The notes beneath the pieces are model-generated. The model was not told where the DNA came from and made no database searches. It worked only from the letters and a program-made list of their open reading frames with translations. A stretch of 53,834 nucleotides of DNA from Rhizobium sp. CF122. Lineage in GTDB: Bacteria; Pseudomonadota; Alphaproteobacteria; Rhizobiales; Rhizobiaceae. Location: NCBI RefSeq assembly GCF_000282035.1, contig NZ_AKKA01000086.1, forward strand, positions 1 through 53,834, read 5' to 3'. Below, one piece after another: positions 32,547 to 40,939 of the stretch. Position 1 is the stretch's first letter. Each line of letters opens with the position of its first letter. Position numbers and translations under genes: made by a program.

Positions 32547-33317
32547 TCATTTCTCCTTTGAGGTTGCGTTTTTTCGTGTGCCCGACGATTGGGCGGGCAC
32601 GGTCCTGGGAGGGAGCGACAGGGAGTTGCGCAGTTCGGCGAGAGGGTCGGGGCGCGTCGTGAGATCCAGGCCGGTCTCCACCTCGTCCAGATGTTCGACG
32701 GAGAGCTCGGCGGCCCTGACGAAATCGCCGGCCTCCATCGCTTCGAAAATACGGCAGTGTCCCTCATGGGACTGCCCGGCGTGAAACTCCGACTGGTAGA
32801 GCATCGAGATGAGGATCGTGCGGGCGGTGAGGTCGCGCAGGATTTCGACAAGGATCGCGTTGCCGGCCAGTTCGGCAATGCGGATATGGAAATCACCCAT
32901 GAGGCAGGTGAGGCGCTGGCGGTCGCCGGCGGCCATCGCAGCCTTTTCCTCGTCCAAATGGGCAATAAGAACCTTGCGCCCCTCGTCCGTGAGCGCGCGC
33001 ATGCCACGCAGCAGGCCCGACTCGATGGCGCGCCTTGCTTCATAGACAGTCATCGCCTCTTCGGCGGACGGCTCGACCACGAACCAGCCCCGTCGAGGGC
33101 TTACGGTGACGATGCCACGCGTTTCGAGCCGCATCATCGCCTCCCGCACCCGGGTTCGGGACACGCCGAAGACCGACGCCAGCTGGTTTTCGCTCAGCCG
33201 CGTGCCGGGCCTGATCCGGGCGGATAGAATGCCCGAGATGATGGCCTCTTCGATGTTGTTCTGCGTGGTCTCAGCTGTATGGCGATCTTGCATACAAGAC
33301 GGGTAAGCAAGGTGCAT
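32547..33317 (-). CDS. GntR/FadR-family regulator of amino-acid importer
   Basis: A GntR-family factor of 256 residues from ATG 33317 (ATG 33293 is an alternative that drops MHLAYPSC). Winged helix: SARIRPGTRLSENQLASVFG, then VSRTRVREAMMRLETRGIVT. The FCD domain has the His/Asp ligands in CLMGDFHIRIAELAGN and the SHEGHCRIFEAMEAGDFVRA segment. It is the first gene of the operon, 4 bp before the binding-protein gene, so it is probably autoregulated together with it. Confidence 0.88.
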   Translation of the reverse strand: MHLAYPSCMQDRHTAETTQNNIEEAIISGILSARIRPGTRLSENQLASVFGVSRTRVREAMMRLETRGIVTVSPRRGWFVVEPSAEEAMTVYEARRAIESGLLRGMRALTDEGRKVLIAHLDEEKAAMAAGDRQRLTCLMGDFHIRIAELAGNAILVEILRDLTARTILISMLYQSEFHAGQSHEGHCRIFEAMEAGDFVRAAELSVEHLDEVETGLDLTTRPDPLAELRNSLSLPPRTVPAQSSGTRKNATSKEK

Positions 33318-33770
33318 GCCAGTCTAATGAAATTAAATAATATCAACTCATTACAGAAGTGTTGGGGCGCATTCGCCTAGATCATAGTCATATGTGTTGG
33401 GCCGCAGCCAAAATTTTGAACTTTTCGCTCCGTTATGCGCGACACAGCCGAAGGACACCAACAATGGAAGCTTTCTGACGCATTCATTTCGTGCCAGTCT
33501 CGCCTCCTCAGTTCAGATCGATGAGCGCTACACTCAAAAGCAGCTCGGCCGGCGATCGCGGAGATGGCGCGCAAACACCGTCGTCGGCGCGACCGCTTTC
33601 GGATCAATCTCACCACGGCGTCTGGCTTTGAAAAGCCCCTCTCCCCCCTGCGCGTAGGCCGGTGGGCCTAAATCAAGCCCGACGGCTCGGCGTCCGAGAA
33701 GCATGCCTTTGGCAAATCCAATGCGACCTGGATCACGCATCCGCGAACGAGTGTCGTTATGGGCAACCGA
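33318..33770. other. Gene-poor region with repeat copy 2
   Basis: An AT-rich promoter region for the GntR operon is followed by low-quality open frames. At 33484-33542 it contains SFRASLASSVQIDERYTQK, matching the remnant at 29452-29510. Beyond the repeat the frame continues QLGRRSRRWRANTVVGATA to a stop near 33657. No intact gene. Confidence 0.4.
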
Positions 33771-33990
33771 TCACGCCGCCGTTGCCTGCTCATCATCGAC
33801 TGCGATGCAGTCACGGCCCTTCGCCTTGGCATCATAGAAGCGCTTGGTCCGCAGTTTCCACCAACGAAGACGCCCCTGAGCACTCAAGTCAGAGACGACG
33901 GCGATCGAGCTCAGGCTGTGGAACGGTGCTTCTTCGCGCGAGATCTCGGCGTGCTTTGCTTCGATGCCGGTTCGGCGTCATCGTCAAACA
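33771..33990 (-). pseudogene. GGDEF-domain C-terminal remnant
   Basis: A minus-strand frame ends at TGA 33771-33773 with WWKLRTKRFYDAKAKGRDCI AVDDEQATAA. The Y-D-A-K-x-K-G-R-D pattern is the last helix and strand of GGDEF domains. The preceding 35 residues are degraded and no catalytic motif remains. It is a tail fragment of a diguanylate cyclase. Confidence 0.4.
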
Positions 33991-34287
33991 AGGACGACAA
34001 TATCACCGGTTCTCGGTCTGGAAACCGGGCGACGAGTTCCAACGTAGCGCCCATGGCTCAGACGTCGCAGCGCAAGGTCGACAAGAGCAGATCGCTTCGC
34101 TTTTCCAGCCGCGAGTTTTCTGCTTTACGCCAAGCGTTTCAGCCATGCGGACCTGAGTCAAATCCCGGGCTTTGCGCAGGTCCTGAAGCGTCCTGTATTC
34201 CTCCAGACGCTCGTTGCCAAGGCGTTCGAGACGCTCGCGACGCTCGGCCGGGAGATCCTGAAGAACGTCATCCGATGTTCTAGCCAT
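33985..34287 (-). pseudogene. XRE-family antitoxin (HigA-like), frameshifted
   Basis: ATG 34287 opens MARTSDDVLQDLPAERRERL, then LEEYRTLQDLRKARDLTQVR and MAETLGVKQ, the usual N-terminus and first HTH helices of HigA-like antitoxins. The rest of the helix-turn-helix is found only after a frame change near 34120 (SRLEKRSDLLLSTLRCDV), followed by a TGA where family members have Glu, then MGATLELVARFPDREPVIL. Both a frameshift and a nonsense change mean the antitoxin is dead. Its start overlaps the end of the toxin remnant, as in intact higBA-type operons. Confidence 0.7.
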
Positions 34288-34480
34288 GCTTTTTCTCCTT
34301 CATTGCGTCGAGATGCTCGACGTAAACCTTCGATCGGCTTTCGCAATCATCACTTTATAGAACCGCGCCTGGCTGACCCCGGACTTGTCGCCGGCGACGA
34401 GAAGGATGGCGCGGCGTTCCGGATCAAAAGCGCGGTATTAGGCAGCAAATGCCACCAGCGCCTCTGGAAGGCGAAGAGTG
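34280..34480 (-). pseudogene. RelE/HigB-like toxin remnant
   Basis: Upstream of the antitoxin on the same strand a frame reads YRAFDPERRAILLVAGDKSG, then VSQARFYKVMIAKADRRF. After a frame change it ends VYVEHLDAMKEKKHG with a stop at 34280-34282 overlapping the antitoxin ATG. This is the C-terminal half of the HigB/phage Gp49-like toxin family (mRNA-cleaving). The front is lost or interrupted by a stop near 34440, so the toxin is inactive. Confidence 0.65.
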
Positions 34481-34502
34481 GCCGGAATGCGCCAGGAACG
34501 GA

Positions 34503-35339
34503 CTACGCTCTAGGTTGATTTCCGGGGCACGTGGGTATTGGTTTGCGGGTAAGCGTCGGCCCATAGAGGATAACAACGACCAGCGCAGTCACACACCACG
34601 TCGCGACCAGCAGCATGATGTGGCGTTCGCTGTCGATCGCATTCAGGCCGAGATTGCCGGTGATGACCAGGCCGTCTGCGGCATGGGCGATCAAGGTGAT
34701 GAGCACGCTGCCCTTGGTGTTGTTGAAGAGCCAGCCGAACACGATCGTGAAGGCGAAGGTCCCAAACAGCGCATAGGAAGGCAGCATGTCGAGGAGGACC
34801 AGCGGCACGTGCCAGATGACAACCAGCACGCCGAGGATGGCGCTCGCGACGAGCGGCAAGTGCCGTTCCTGCAGACGCGGGAGGGCGACGCCACGCCAGC
34901 CGAGTTCTTCCTGCATCGGTCCGTCGAGGGGATTGACGAGGCGGATGGCGAACATCATCAGCATGGGCGGCGCTGAAGCGATCAACGCTGCCGTGGGGTT
35001 CGGCCCGCCGAAGACCATGTTCAGATAAGCGGGCGTCACGCCGATCACCGGCGCCGTGAGCAGGGCGACGGCAATCCATCCCCAGCCCACCCGCCAGATG
35101 GTGAACTTCTTAAGGAGCGCGACGACGCCGGGCTTGCCTCCGGTGATCGCGGTCACAATCAGAGCCGCGTAAAGCGGACCGGGCACCATGAGGAGGAAAG
35201 GCAAGGCGAACGCGCCGGAGAGGAGCGTGCCGGCATAGATCCGCGCCGGCAGGGTCCAGCCGAGCCAGGTCAGGATGTAAGCGATGGCGAAAAACGCAAT
35301 GAGCGGGTAGCGGCTGATAAGCCTGCGGATGGAGGTCAT
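34503..35339 (-). CDS. CPBP-family intramembrane metalloprotease
   Basis: A 278-residue Abi/CPBP membrane protein related to Rce1-type proteases. ATG 35339 precedes MTSIRRLISRYPLIAFFAIA; a longer reading upstream is rejected. Eight spans are predicted. The motif-1 pair is in QEELGWRGVALP (Glu-Glu...Arg), the motif-2 His in VLVVIWHVPLVLL and the motif-3 His in LITLIAHAADGL, where the usual Asn is Asp. Such proteins act in envelope stress or bacteriocin self-immunity. It is not in an operon. Confidence 0.82.
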   Translation of the reverse strand: MTSIRRLISRYPLIAFFAIAYILTWLGWTLPARIYAGTLLSGAFALPFLLMVPGPLYAALIVTAITGGKPGVVALLKKFTIWRVGWGWIAVALLTAPVIGVTPAYLNMVFGGPNPTAALIASAPPMLMMFAIRLVNPLDGPMQEELGWRGVALPRLQERHLPLVASAILGVLVVIWHVPLVLLDMLPSYALFGTFAFTIVFGWLFNNTKGSVLITLIAHAADGLVITGNLGLNAIDSERHIMLLVATWCVTALVVVILYGPTLTRKPIPTCPGNQPRA

Positions 35340-35722
35340 GTCGGTTCCTCGGCGGCAGCACTCGGAATTAACGGCCCAGCCGCAGAAAGCGATGTCGACC
35401 AGTTGCTGGAGCGCGGCGTAGCCCTCGGTGCAGAGCGAATGGAAGTTTACCAGCACCCGACCAATCCGCAGCATCAATCTCAGATCAGCCCCCGCATAGG
35501 GACTGCATGATCCATACCGACCCGCCAATCAGAGTGGATCGATCGATTCTCACACAGCCTTGGCCGTCGCGGGCTTTTGATCGTCGTGGATCTCTGTTAG
35601 CTGAGACCATCCACACGGGGCCAAAGCGTAATGTCCGCTTTCGGGCCCAACTCGGACGCTCAAATTAGCTTGGTGGAGGACCGCTCGCGAGCCGAAAGCT
35701 GTCCTTCAGCGTTTTCGCTTCC
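35340..35722. other. Intergenic, no supported gene
   Basis: The open frame continuing upstream of the CPBP gene (LMLRIGRVLVNFHSLCTEGY) has no start with a ribosome-binding site and no known family. It separates two leftward genes and should contain the protease promoter. Confidence 0.3.
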
Positions 35723-36625
35723 TTATTCGACAACTTCATCAGCTCGCTCGATCATGGCTTTTGGAACGACGAGTCCTAGTGCAGTCGCAGCCCCCTTATT
35801 GATCGCCAGGGCGTACTGTGCCGCGTACTGAACGGGCAGATCGCCGGGCCTTGCTCCCCGCACGATTTTGTCGATGTACACGGCGGACATGCGCCATTGG
35901 GTGCCGAGATCCTGCCCGTAGCTGACCAGCCCGCCGCTCCTGACCATTTCGGCGATGCCGTATATGGCTGGCACCCCGTGCTTCGCCATCGCTTCCACCA
36001 CCGCTTTGCGGTTCGCAAAGGGAAACGTGTGGGGCACCACAATCATGCCGGCGCGGGTATCTCCTGCAACGTCGGCAGCGGCACGTTCGATATCGTTCAC
36101 GGTATCGACGTGGACCTCGCCGATTTCCGCGCTCTGAGACGCGACGGCCTTCCACCCGGCAAGCGCGGCAGGCGAGACCGAGGCCGGATTGGAGAAGATC
36201 GCCAGACGAGTGATACCTGGGGCGATCTCCTTGAGGTGGGACACCCATTTGGCCGCGATATCGGCCTGAAATCCAGCAATTCCTGTCAGATTCCGGCCCG
36301 GGTGATCCAAGCTGGCGACGAGGCCCGCCGCGACCGGATCGAAGGTGCCGACAAAGACGATCGGTGTGGTCGTCATCACCTGCGCAAGGGCGGTTGCCGC
36401 GGCCGTCGAAGCGGTGACCACCACATCGATTGGAAGCGCGGCTAGCTCGCTGCCGAGACGCCGGAACGCCGCGACCGTCCCATCTGCCTGACGGACTTCG
36501 AGGGGAAAGGCACCCTCGTCGAACCAGCCAACGTCCCGCAGACCATCCCGCAACGATGCCAGGAATTGATCATTGCCGGGCACAGGTAGAAGCACTCCAA
36601 TCCGTACAGGGAGGTGAGGCTGCAT
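35723..36625 (-). CDS. Orphan TrpX-like ABC substrate-binding protein
   Basis: A 300-residue protein of the DUF534/ABC sugar-binding-like family. ATG 36625 follows GGAGGACACA; ATG 36637 would place that site inside the gene. Pattern: RIGVLLPVPGNDQFLASLRD, then VVTASTAAATALAQVMTTTP IVFVGTFDPVAAG, and the end LPVQYAAQYALAINKGAATA LGLVVP. Family members are exported receptors, but this one starts with MQPHLPVRIG directly at the first strand and has no signal peptide, so it is predicted cytoplasmic. No permease or ATPase is adjacent. It may be a decayed or repurposed receptor. Confidence 0.8.
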   Translation of the reverse strand: MQPHLPVRIGVLLPVPGNDQFLASLRDGLRDVGWFDEGAFPLEVRQADGTVAAFRRLGSELAALPIDVVVTASTAAATALAQVMTTTPIVFVGTFDPVAAGLVASLDHPGRNLTGIAGFQADIAAKWVSHLKEIAPGITRLAIFSNPASVSPAALAGWKAVASQSAEIGEVHVDTVNDIERAAADVAGDTRAGMIVVPHTFPFANRKAVVEAMAKHGVPAIYGIAEMVRSGGLVSYGQDLGTQWRMSAVYIDKIVRGARPGDLPVQYAAQYALAINKGAATALGLVVPKAMIERADEVVE

Positions 36626-37046
36626 TGTGTCCTCCATGATGCGACGCCTGTGGGCAGCAATCTTCCGAGTTCAGGGTCTGCATTGCAAGCAGCCGACGGA
36701 GCGGTCTGATCCCGCCGACAGCAGCTTTCGGCCCGGAGCGGTCATCGCAAGGTTCTCGCCATAACCGGATTAGGTTGGTGTGCATCGACCATTTCCCCGC
36801 CAATTTTGAAATAGAAGTTCACCGCATCGGGCGCTACGTGAGCCTCTAACCTAACGGCACCACGAGCCATGGCTAGCTCGAGCCGCTCCGAACAGACCTG
36901 GTCTGAAACCTCCACAAGTGGGCGATTTGAAGCAAGCGTTACGCGATCAGTCTATAGGGCTCTTGGCAGGAACGTTTCCGATCGGTGCGCGTTGATTCTT
37001 TTATCTCGCGCTACTTGGCGCGGACAACGTGAGGGAGGTTACTACC
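36626..37046. other. Intergenic between divergent genes
   Basis: No supported gene. It must hold the promoters of the leftward receptor gene and the rightward CBS gene. No clear operator was found. Confidence 0.35.
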
Positions 37047-37484
37047 ATGAAAGTCAGCAATTGCATGACCACGGATGTTCAGATCACCGATCCGGAGCAG
37101 ACATTGCAGGATGTCGCCTTAATGATGGGACGTCTCGATGCCGGCGTTCTCCCGGTGGGTGACAATGACCGGCTGGTCGGCATGATCACCGATCGCGACA
37201 TCGCCATTCGTGGCGTGGCAGAGGGTAAAGGGCCGGACGCAAAGGTGCGTGACGTGATGAGCACCGATGTCAAATACTGCTTCGATGACGAAGATATCGA
37301 AGATGTCCTTCACAGCATGGGCGATCTTCGAGTGCGGCGCTTGCCGGTACTGAACCGAAGCAAGCGGCTCGTCGGCATCATCTCGCTAGGCGATCTGGCT
37401 ATGAAGGGCGAGACCATGGAAACAGGCAGGGCACTGAGCGGCATCTCGCAACGCGGCGGTGCACATTCACAGACAGCCCACTGA
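37047..37484 (+). CDS. Paired CBS-domain protein
   Basis: A 145-residue protein made of two CBS domains and little else. ATG 37047 follows GGGAGG. Domain 1 starts MKVSNCMTTDVQITDPEQTL and ends RLVGMITDRDIAIRGVAEGK. Domain 2 starts AKVRDVMSTDVKYCFDDEDI and ends RLVGIISLGDLAMKG. The G-[I/M]-[I/V]-[T/S]-x-x-D-[I/L] ends are the adenine-nucleotide contacts. Stand-alone pairs of this kind are often induced by low oxygen or stress, as with mycobacterial Hrp1, and may sense AMP/ATP or NAD. Partner unknown. Confidence 0.88.
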   Translation: MKVSNCMTTDVQITDPEQTLQDVALMMGRLDAGVLPVGDNDRLVGMITDRDIAIRGVAEGKGPDAKVRDVMSTDVKYCFDDEDIEDVLHSMGDLRVRRLPVLNRSKRLVGIISLGDLAMKGETMETGRALSGISQRGGAHSQTAH

Positions 37485-37676
37485 CGGTCCGCGTGGCACC
37501 ATAGCAAAACTGCCGGCAGGCCCGCGGCCATCTGCTTACCCAATGCTTGCACCATTGCCTTTGGGCGCAAGGCCGCTGCAATGACGCACATAAGGACGCC
37601 TGGCACAGCTCTTTTTGTCATGCGTCCAAATGCCAACCGGAAACGACGCTACCGGCTTGACCTGGCGACCAAATGA
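37485..37676. other. Leader region of SOS cassette
   Basis: No gene. The region contains the promoter of the small-gene cassette that follows. Confidence 0.3.
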
Positions 37677-37691
37677 GAACAAAATAAGAAC
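37677..37691. promoter_or_regulatory. Alphaproteobacterial LexA (SOS) box
   Basis: GAACAAAATAAGAAC is an exact GAAC-N7-GAAC direct repeat, the reverse complement of the GTTC-N7-GTTC site bound by LexA in alphaproteobacteria. It ends 17 bp before the ATG of the first small gene, where bound LexA would block transcription. Confidence 0.75.
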
Positions 37692-37708
37692 ATTCAATGG
37701 AGGTTCTC

Positions 37709-37876
37709 ATGAGCCATACCGAACAGGTTATTGCAAACGCTTTGGCAGTTGTTGCTGCCAGCCGCGCGGAACGTGAACGCGATGCCGAACGCCGTAAGCG
37801 CGTTTTTGGCAAGATCGACATCGGCCGCCCGCTGCCTTCGATCAAAGGTCAGCAACTCAGCCTGGACCTGCACTGA
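37709..37876 (+). CDS. SOS-controlled small protein 1
   Basis: A 55-residue protein: MSHTEQVIANALAVVAASRA, then an Arg/Glu-rich helix ERERDAERRKRVFGKIDIGR and PLPSIKGQQLSLDLH. ATG 37709 follows GGAGG with 6-bp spacing. The charged helix and short tail suggest a nucleic-acid- or protein-binding peptide. The C-terminal QQLSLDL resembles a beta-clamp-binding peptide (Q-x-x-L-x-L-type), which would fit an SOS role, but this is inference. Its stop overlaps the next ATG (TGATG). Confidence 0.75.
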   Translation: MSHTEQVIANALAVVAASRAERERDAERRKRVFGKIDIGRPLPSIKGQQLSLDLH

Positions 37877-38070
37877 TGCTGCCCATGACAAAGGAAGACG
37901 TCGACTTCGAAGTGCAGGCGGCGCTCGCTTGGCACGACGGCGACGTAAATGCGACCATTGCGACGCTGCTCGAGGACATCAGACATCTGCGTCACCAGCT
38001 CGCCTTGACTGAGGGCGTCATCAGCCGTGGCATGACACGTGGCTGGAAACCGGAGTTCGAACGGAAATAG
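37876..38070 (+). CDS. SOS-controlled small protein 2
   Basis: A 64-residue protein starting in TGATG overlap with the previous gene (ATG 37876; ATG 37885 is possible). It reads MLPMTKEDVDFEVQAALAWH, then DGDVNATIATLLEDIRHLRH and QLALTEGVISRGMTRGWKPE. Amphipathic helices dominate and no catalytic motif is visible. The family is unknown to me; the placement shows co-translation with its neighbours. Confidence 0.75.
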   Translation: MLPMTKEDVDFEVQAALAWHDGDVNATIATLLEDIRHLRHQLALTEGVISRGMTRGWKPEFERK

Positions 38071-38072
38071 AC

Positions 38073-38342
38073 ATGCGTCACCGCCGCGGCATCAATCTGG
38101 CGTCGCCTGTAGACTATGCCGTCAATCTAGATCGCGAAACACTCGGGTCATTACCGGAAATGTTCGTGCTCGTGGCCGCCTGTCCTTTATGCCTGAAGAG
38201 CACGCCGCTCGATCGATGGGAGCTTGGCAGGCGGATAGGCAAACACATAACCCTTGCCACTTTGGCCAGGAGACTAAAATGCTCCGGCTGCGGGAACCGT
38301 GCCGGCAACGGATTGCTTCTAGGGCAGCTGCCGCGAGACTGA
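38073..38342 (+). CDS. SOS-controlled zinc-ribbon-like protein 3
   Basis: An 89-residue protein that starts 2 bp after the previous stop. MRHRRGINLASPVDYAVNLD is followed by LPEMFVLVAACPLCLKSTPL and LARRLKCSGCGNRAGNG. The two CxxC pairs (CPLC and CSGC), about 35 residues apart, are a plausible zinc ribbon, with His in between. It is the third gene of the LexA-box cassette. Such small ribbon proteins can bind DNA or protein partners; the function is not known. Confidence 0.7.
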   Translation: MRHRRGINLASPVDYAVNLDRETLGSLPEMFVLVAACPLCLKSTPLDRWELGRRIGKHITLATLARRLKCSGCGNRAGNGLLLGQLPRD

Positions 38343-38947
38343 CTGACAGGGATGAGCAGTCGAACTTCGCGGCCGAAAACGGGGTGGGTTCAAGGATGAA
38401 GCAGGTGGAGCCGGATGAAGCCGACAAGATATCGGGAACCGAGACGGTAGGCGCAGGGCTTAACCTGCAACCGTCGAGAACCAGGGCTCAAAACGAGCCA
38501 CGAGCCCATAGGAGAAGGCCAATGGTCAGCGAAGCAGATCGGAATCCGCGTCAGTCCGAGGCCACCGCTAGCCAGTTTGATCCTCGCTGTGCTTTGTGAT
38601 CGGCGGCCTGCCTGACGTCGCATGGGTCGCCGTGTTGCCGAAGAATTTGTGCTGTCCCGACGGGCACCTGCAGTTGGAGGCGCGAGGGACAGATCATCTT
38701 GCAAGGGGCCTCCTGTCCGCCTGACGTTTTGCACCACCTATGCGCGCCCGTCCTACTCGGGCACACACCAAGACTGCTACCAAATGACTGCGCTGGTTCG
38801 TCTTCGACCACGCGCTATTTCTGGTTCTCATCGCAATGATCGCAGCGGGTCACCAGCGTACTCTTGTGCCGGTCGGGCAGCGACGAGGCGCATCAATTTC
38901 TACTTGTGGCGATCCAGGACCGTCTTTGAGGAAGGGGAGCAACAAAT
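38343..38947. other. 600-bp region without a supported gene
   Basis: Both strands have open frames of poor quality. A minus-strand trace near 38840-38890 reads SLPDRHKSTLVTRCDHCDEN QK and then stops, with a CxxC that might be a relic of a zinc-binding protein. The purine-rich leader at about 38390-38520 has several short stems but no identified RNA family. Confidence 0.25.
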
Positions 38948-39406
38948 ATGTCAATGACACTCAGAAACATGACTCACGCAGAATGCCTGGAAATGCTCGA
39001 AGGCGCGCACTACGGGCATCTGGCCTGTTGCCACGAAGGGCAACCGTACCTCGTCCCCATCTACTTCGCGTTTTACGCAAGAGTAGCCTATAGCTTCTCG
39101 ATGCCAGGACGCAAAGTCGAATGGATGCGCCGAAACCCGAACGTCTGTCTTCAGGTCGAGGAATGGCCGTCAAAGGGAAGTTGGAAAAGCGTGGTGCTCA
39201 ATGGCAGGTTTCAGGAACTGCCGGACGACGAGGCCTGGCATGAGGAACGCCTTCATGCCTGGTCCTTGCTGGAAAAGCATCTGAACTGGTGGGAGATCGG
39301 ATCGCTGAGGCCGAACGAGGCTCCTCCGGCGAGTGTTCCCGCCCATCTCTTCTACGGCATCTATTTGAACGACGTCTCCGGCCGGATTGCCACGCAATTG
39401 GAATAG
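38948..39406 (+). CDS. PPOX-class flavin-nucleotide-binding protein
   Basis: A 152-residue split-barrel protein of the pyridoxamine-5'-phosphate-oxidase-like group. ATG 38948 follows GAAGGGGAG. Opening: MTHAECLEMLEGAHYGHLAC, then QPYLVPIYFAFYARVAYSFS and GRKVEWMRRNPNVCLQVEEW, matching the FMN/F420-binding barrel strands. The W-rich C-terminal part (WSLLEKHLNWWEIG) closes the barrel. Often linked to anaerobic or stress regulons near CBS and universal-stress genes, as here. The substrate is not known. Confidence 0.85.
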   Translation: MSMTLRNMTHAECLEMLEGAHYGHLACCHEGQPYLVPIYFAFYARVAYSFSMPGRKVEWMRRNPNVCLQVEEWPSKGSWKSVVLNGRFQELPDDEAWHEERLHAWSLLEKHLNWWEIGSLRPNEAPPASVPAHLFYGIYLNDVSGRIATQLE

Positions 39407-39539
39407 AACCCACCTGGGCGAAGCAACCGGGCCGGGCGCCTGTTGAACTCCTCTGGCCGACGGCGAGATTGTCGAACCTCAACCACCACCGCCGAATTTC
39501 CAGTCACGGTCCCAGGCGAACACAGGCCGGTAGTGACGT

Positions 39540-39668
39540 TCGGCGATGCGCAAGGATCGGCAATACGCCAGAGCTGCTCAGGGCTCGCGCCCAGTTTCAC
39601 TCATGCTACACGATTGTTGACGCCTTCACCGGCTTGCCACCTATGCCATTGGGCAAGACTTCGGTTCG
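39540..39668 (+). other. Possible remnant of the 13.1-kb hypothetical family
   Basis: A frame near 39600-39675 contains YTIVDAFTGLPPMPLGK, similar to AVVDTFTGWPVYARG in the intact 97-residue protein at 13120. Only this core is visible, with a stop soon after. It is weak evidence for a decayed copy. Confidence 0.25.
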
Positions 39669-40925
39669 TCAATAATCGACGGGGTCTCTGATAATGGGGC
39701 ATGTCATGCAATGGCCGCCGCCACGTCCGCGTCCGAGCTCAGCGCCAGTAATGGTGATGACCTCGATGCCTTCCTTGCGAAGCAAGGTGTTCGTATAGGT
39801 GTTGCGGTCATAGGCATAGACGACGCCCGGTGCGGCGCAGACGAGATTGGCGCCGCTGTCCCACTGGGTGCGCTCGCGCACATAGTCGTTGCCACCCGTT
39901 TCGACGACCCGCAGCTTTTTGAGTCCCAGGGCGTCACGTACCGTCTCGACAAAGCTACCCTTGTCCTTGTGCAGTTCGACACCGCCCTTGCCGTCCGGCC
40001 GGTAAGAAAAGGCATCGATGCCATTGACAATATCGGGATAGAGCAGCACGCAGTCTCGGTCTGCGAAGGTAAACACAGTGTCGAGATGCATGGCGGCGCG
40101 CAGCTTCGGCATGGCGGCGACGATCACGCGCTCGGCAGCCCCCTTCTCGAACAGCGCGGCCGCGACCTGGCTGATCGCCTGGCGCGACGTGCGCTCGCTC
40201 ATGCCGATCAGGACGTTGCCTTTGCCAATGGGCATAACGTCGCCACCTTCGAGCGTGGCAAGGCCCCAGTCCTTGGTCGGATCGCCCCACCAGACGTTGA
40301 CTTTGCCGGCGAAATCCGGATGGAACTTGTAAATTGCGGTGGTGAGGATGGTTTCTTCGTGACGCGCGGGCCAGTAGAGCGCGTTCAGCGTGACGCCGCC
40401 GTAGATCCAGCAGGTCGTGTCACGCGTGTAGAGCGTGTTCGGTAGCGGCGGCAGCAGGTATTCATTGACGCCGGCTGCATCGCGAATAAGAGCCAGCTGC
40501 TCGCCACCGATTGCCTCGGGGAACTCGTAGGTCGAGAGACCGCCGATCAGCGTTTCGGCAAGATCACGGTCAGACAGCCCTTCGAGATAGGAGCGCACTT
40601 CGTCGAGCAGGCCGAGACCAATCTGGTTGGGGGCGACCTGTTGGTCGAGAATCCACTTCTTGGCTTCGGGCACGGCGACTGTCTGGGCCAGGAGATTGTG
40701 CATTTCCACGACCTCGATACCGCGGTCGCGCATCTTATTCATGAAGTCGAAATGGTCGCGCTTGGCATTGTCGACCCAGAGCACATCGTCAAACAGCAGC
40801 GCGTCGCAATTGGTCGGTGTCAGCCGCTGGTGGGCACGCCCGGGAGCGCACACCAGCACCTTGCGCAACTGCCCAACTTCGGAATGGACGCCAAGTGCCT
40901 GAGGGGTGGAACTTGCAGAAGACAT
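39669..40925 (-). CDS. arcA: Arginine deiminase
   Basis: Hydrolyses arginine to citrulline and ammonia. The 418-residue product, starting at ATG 40925 (GGAGG upstream), has the expected length. Guanidine-modifying-enzyme landmarks are GVHSEVGQLRKVLVCAPGRA at the N-terminus, the LEGGDVMPIGKGNVLIG segment, the catalytic His in LRAAMHLDTVFTFADRD, and the nucleophile Cys406 in GGGHCMTCPIIRDPVDY. It lies 14 bp after an APC antiporter gene in the same direction. No ornithine carbamoyltransferase (arcB) or carbamate kinase (arcC) gene is in view, so ATP production cannot be inferred. Confidence 0.93.
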   Translation of the reverse strand: MSSASSTPQALGVHSEVGQLRKVLVCAPGRAHQRLTPTNCDALLFDDVLWVDNAKRDHFDFMNKMRDRGIEVVEMHNLLAQTVAVPEAKKWILDQQVAPNQIGLGLLDEVRSYLEGLSDRDLAETLIGGLSTYEFPEAIGGEQLALIRDAAGVNEYLLPPLPNTLYTRDTTCWIYGGVTLNALYWPARHEETILTTAIYKFHPDFAGKVNVWWGDPTKDWGLATLEGGDVMPIGKGNVLIGMSERTSRQAISQVAAALFEKGAAERVIVAAMPKLRAAMHLDTVFTFADRDCVLLYPDIVNGIDAFSYRPDGKGGVELHKDKGSFVETVRDALGLKKLRVVETGGNDYVRERTQWDSGANLVCAAPGVVYAYDRNTYTNTLLRKEGIEVITITGAELGRGRGGGHCMTCPIIRDPVDY

Positions 40926-40939
40926 GCCTTTCCTCCTTT

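Noticed and set aside
32543..33043. N-terminal extension of the amino-acid-binding protein
   Set aside because: It is the antisense-free frame shadow of the GntR gene; the signal peptide begins at ATG 32542.
29668..36445. Several long antisense frames across ABC transporter genes
   Set aside because: High-GC codon bias keeps the opposite strand open; the antisense products are Arg/Asp/His-rich with no family pattern.
38390..38600. Possible group II intron leader
   Set aside because: The purine-rich text resembles such leaders, but no GTGYG start, domain V hairpin or reverse-transcriptase gene follows.
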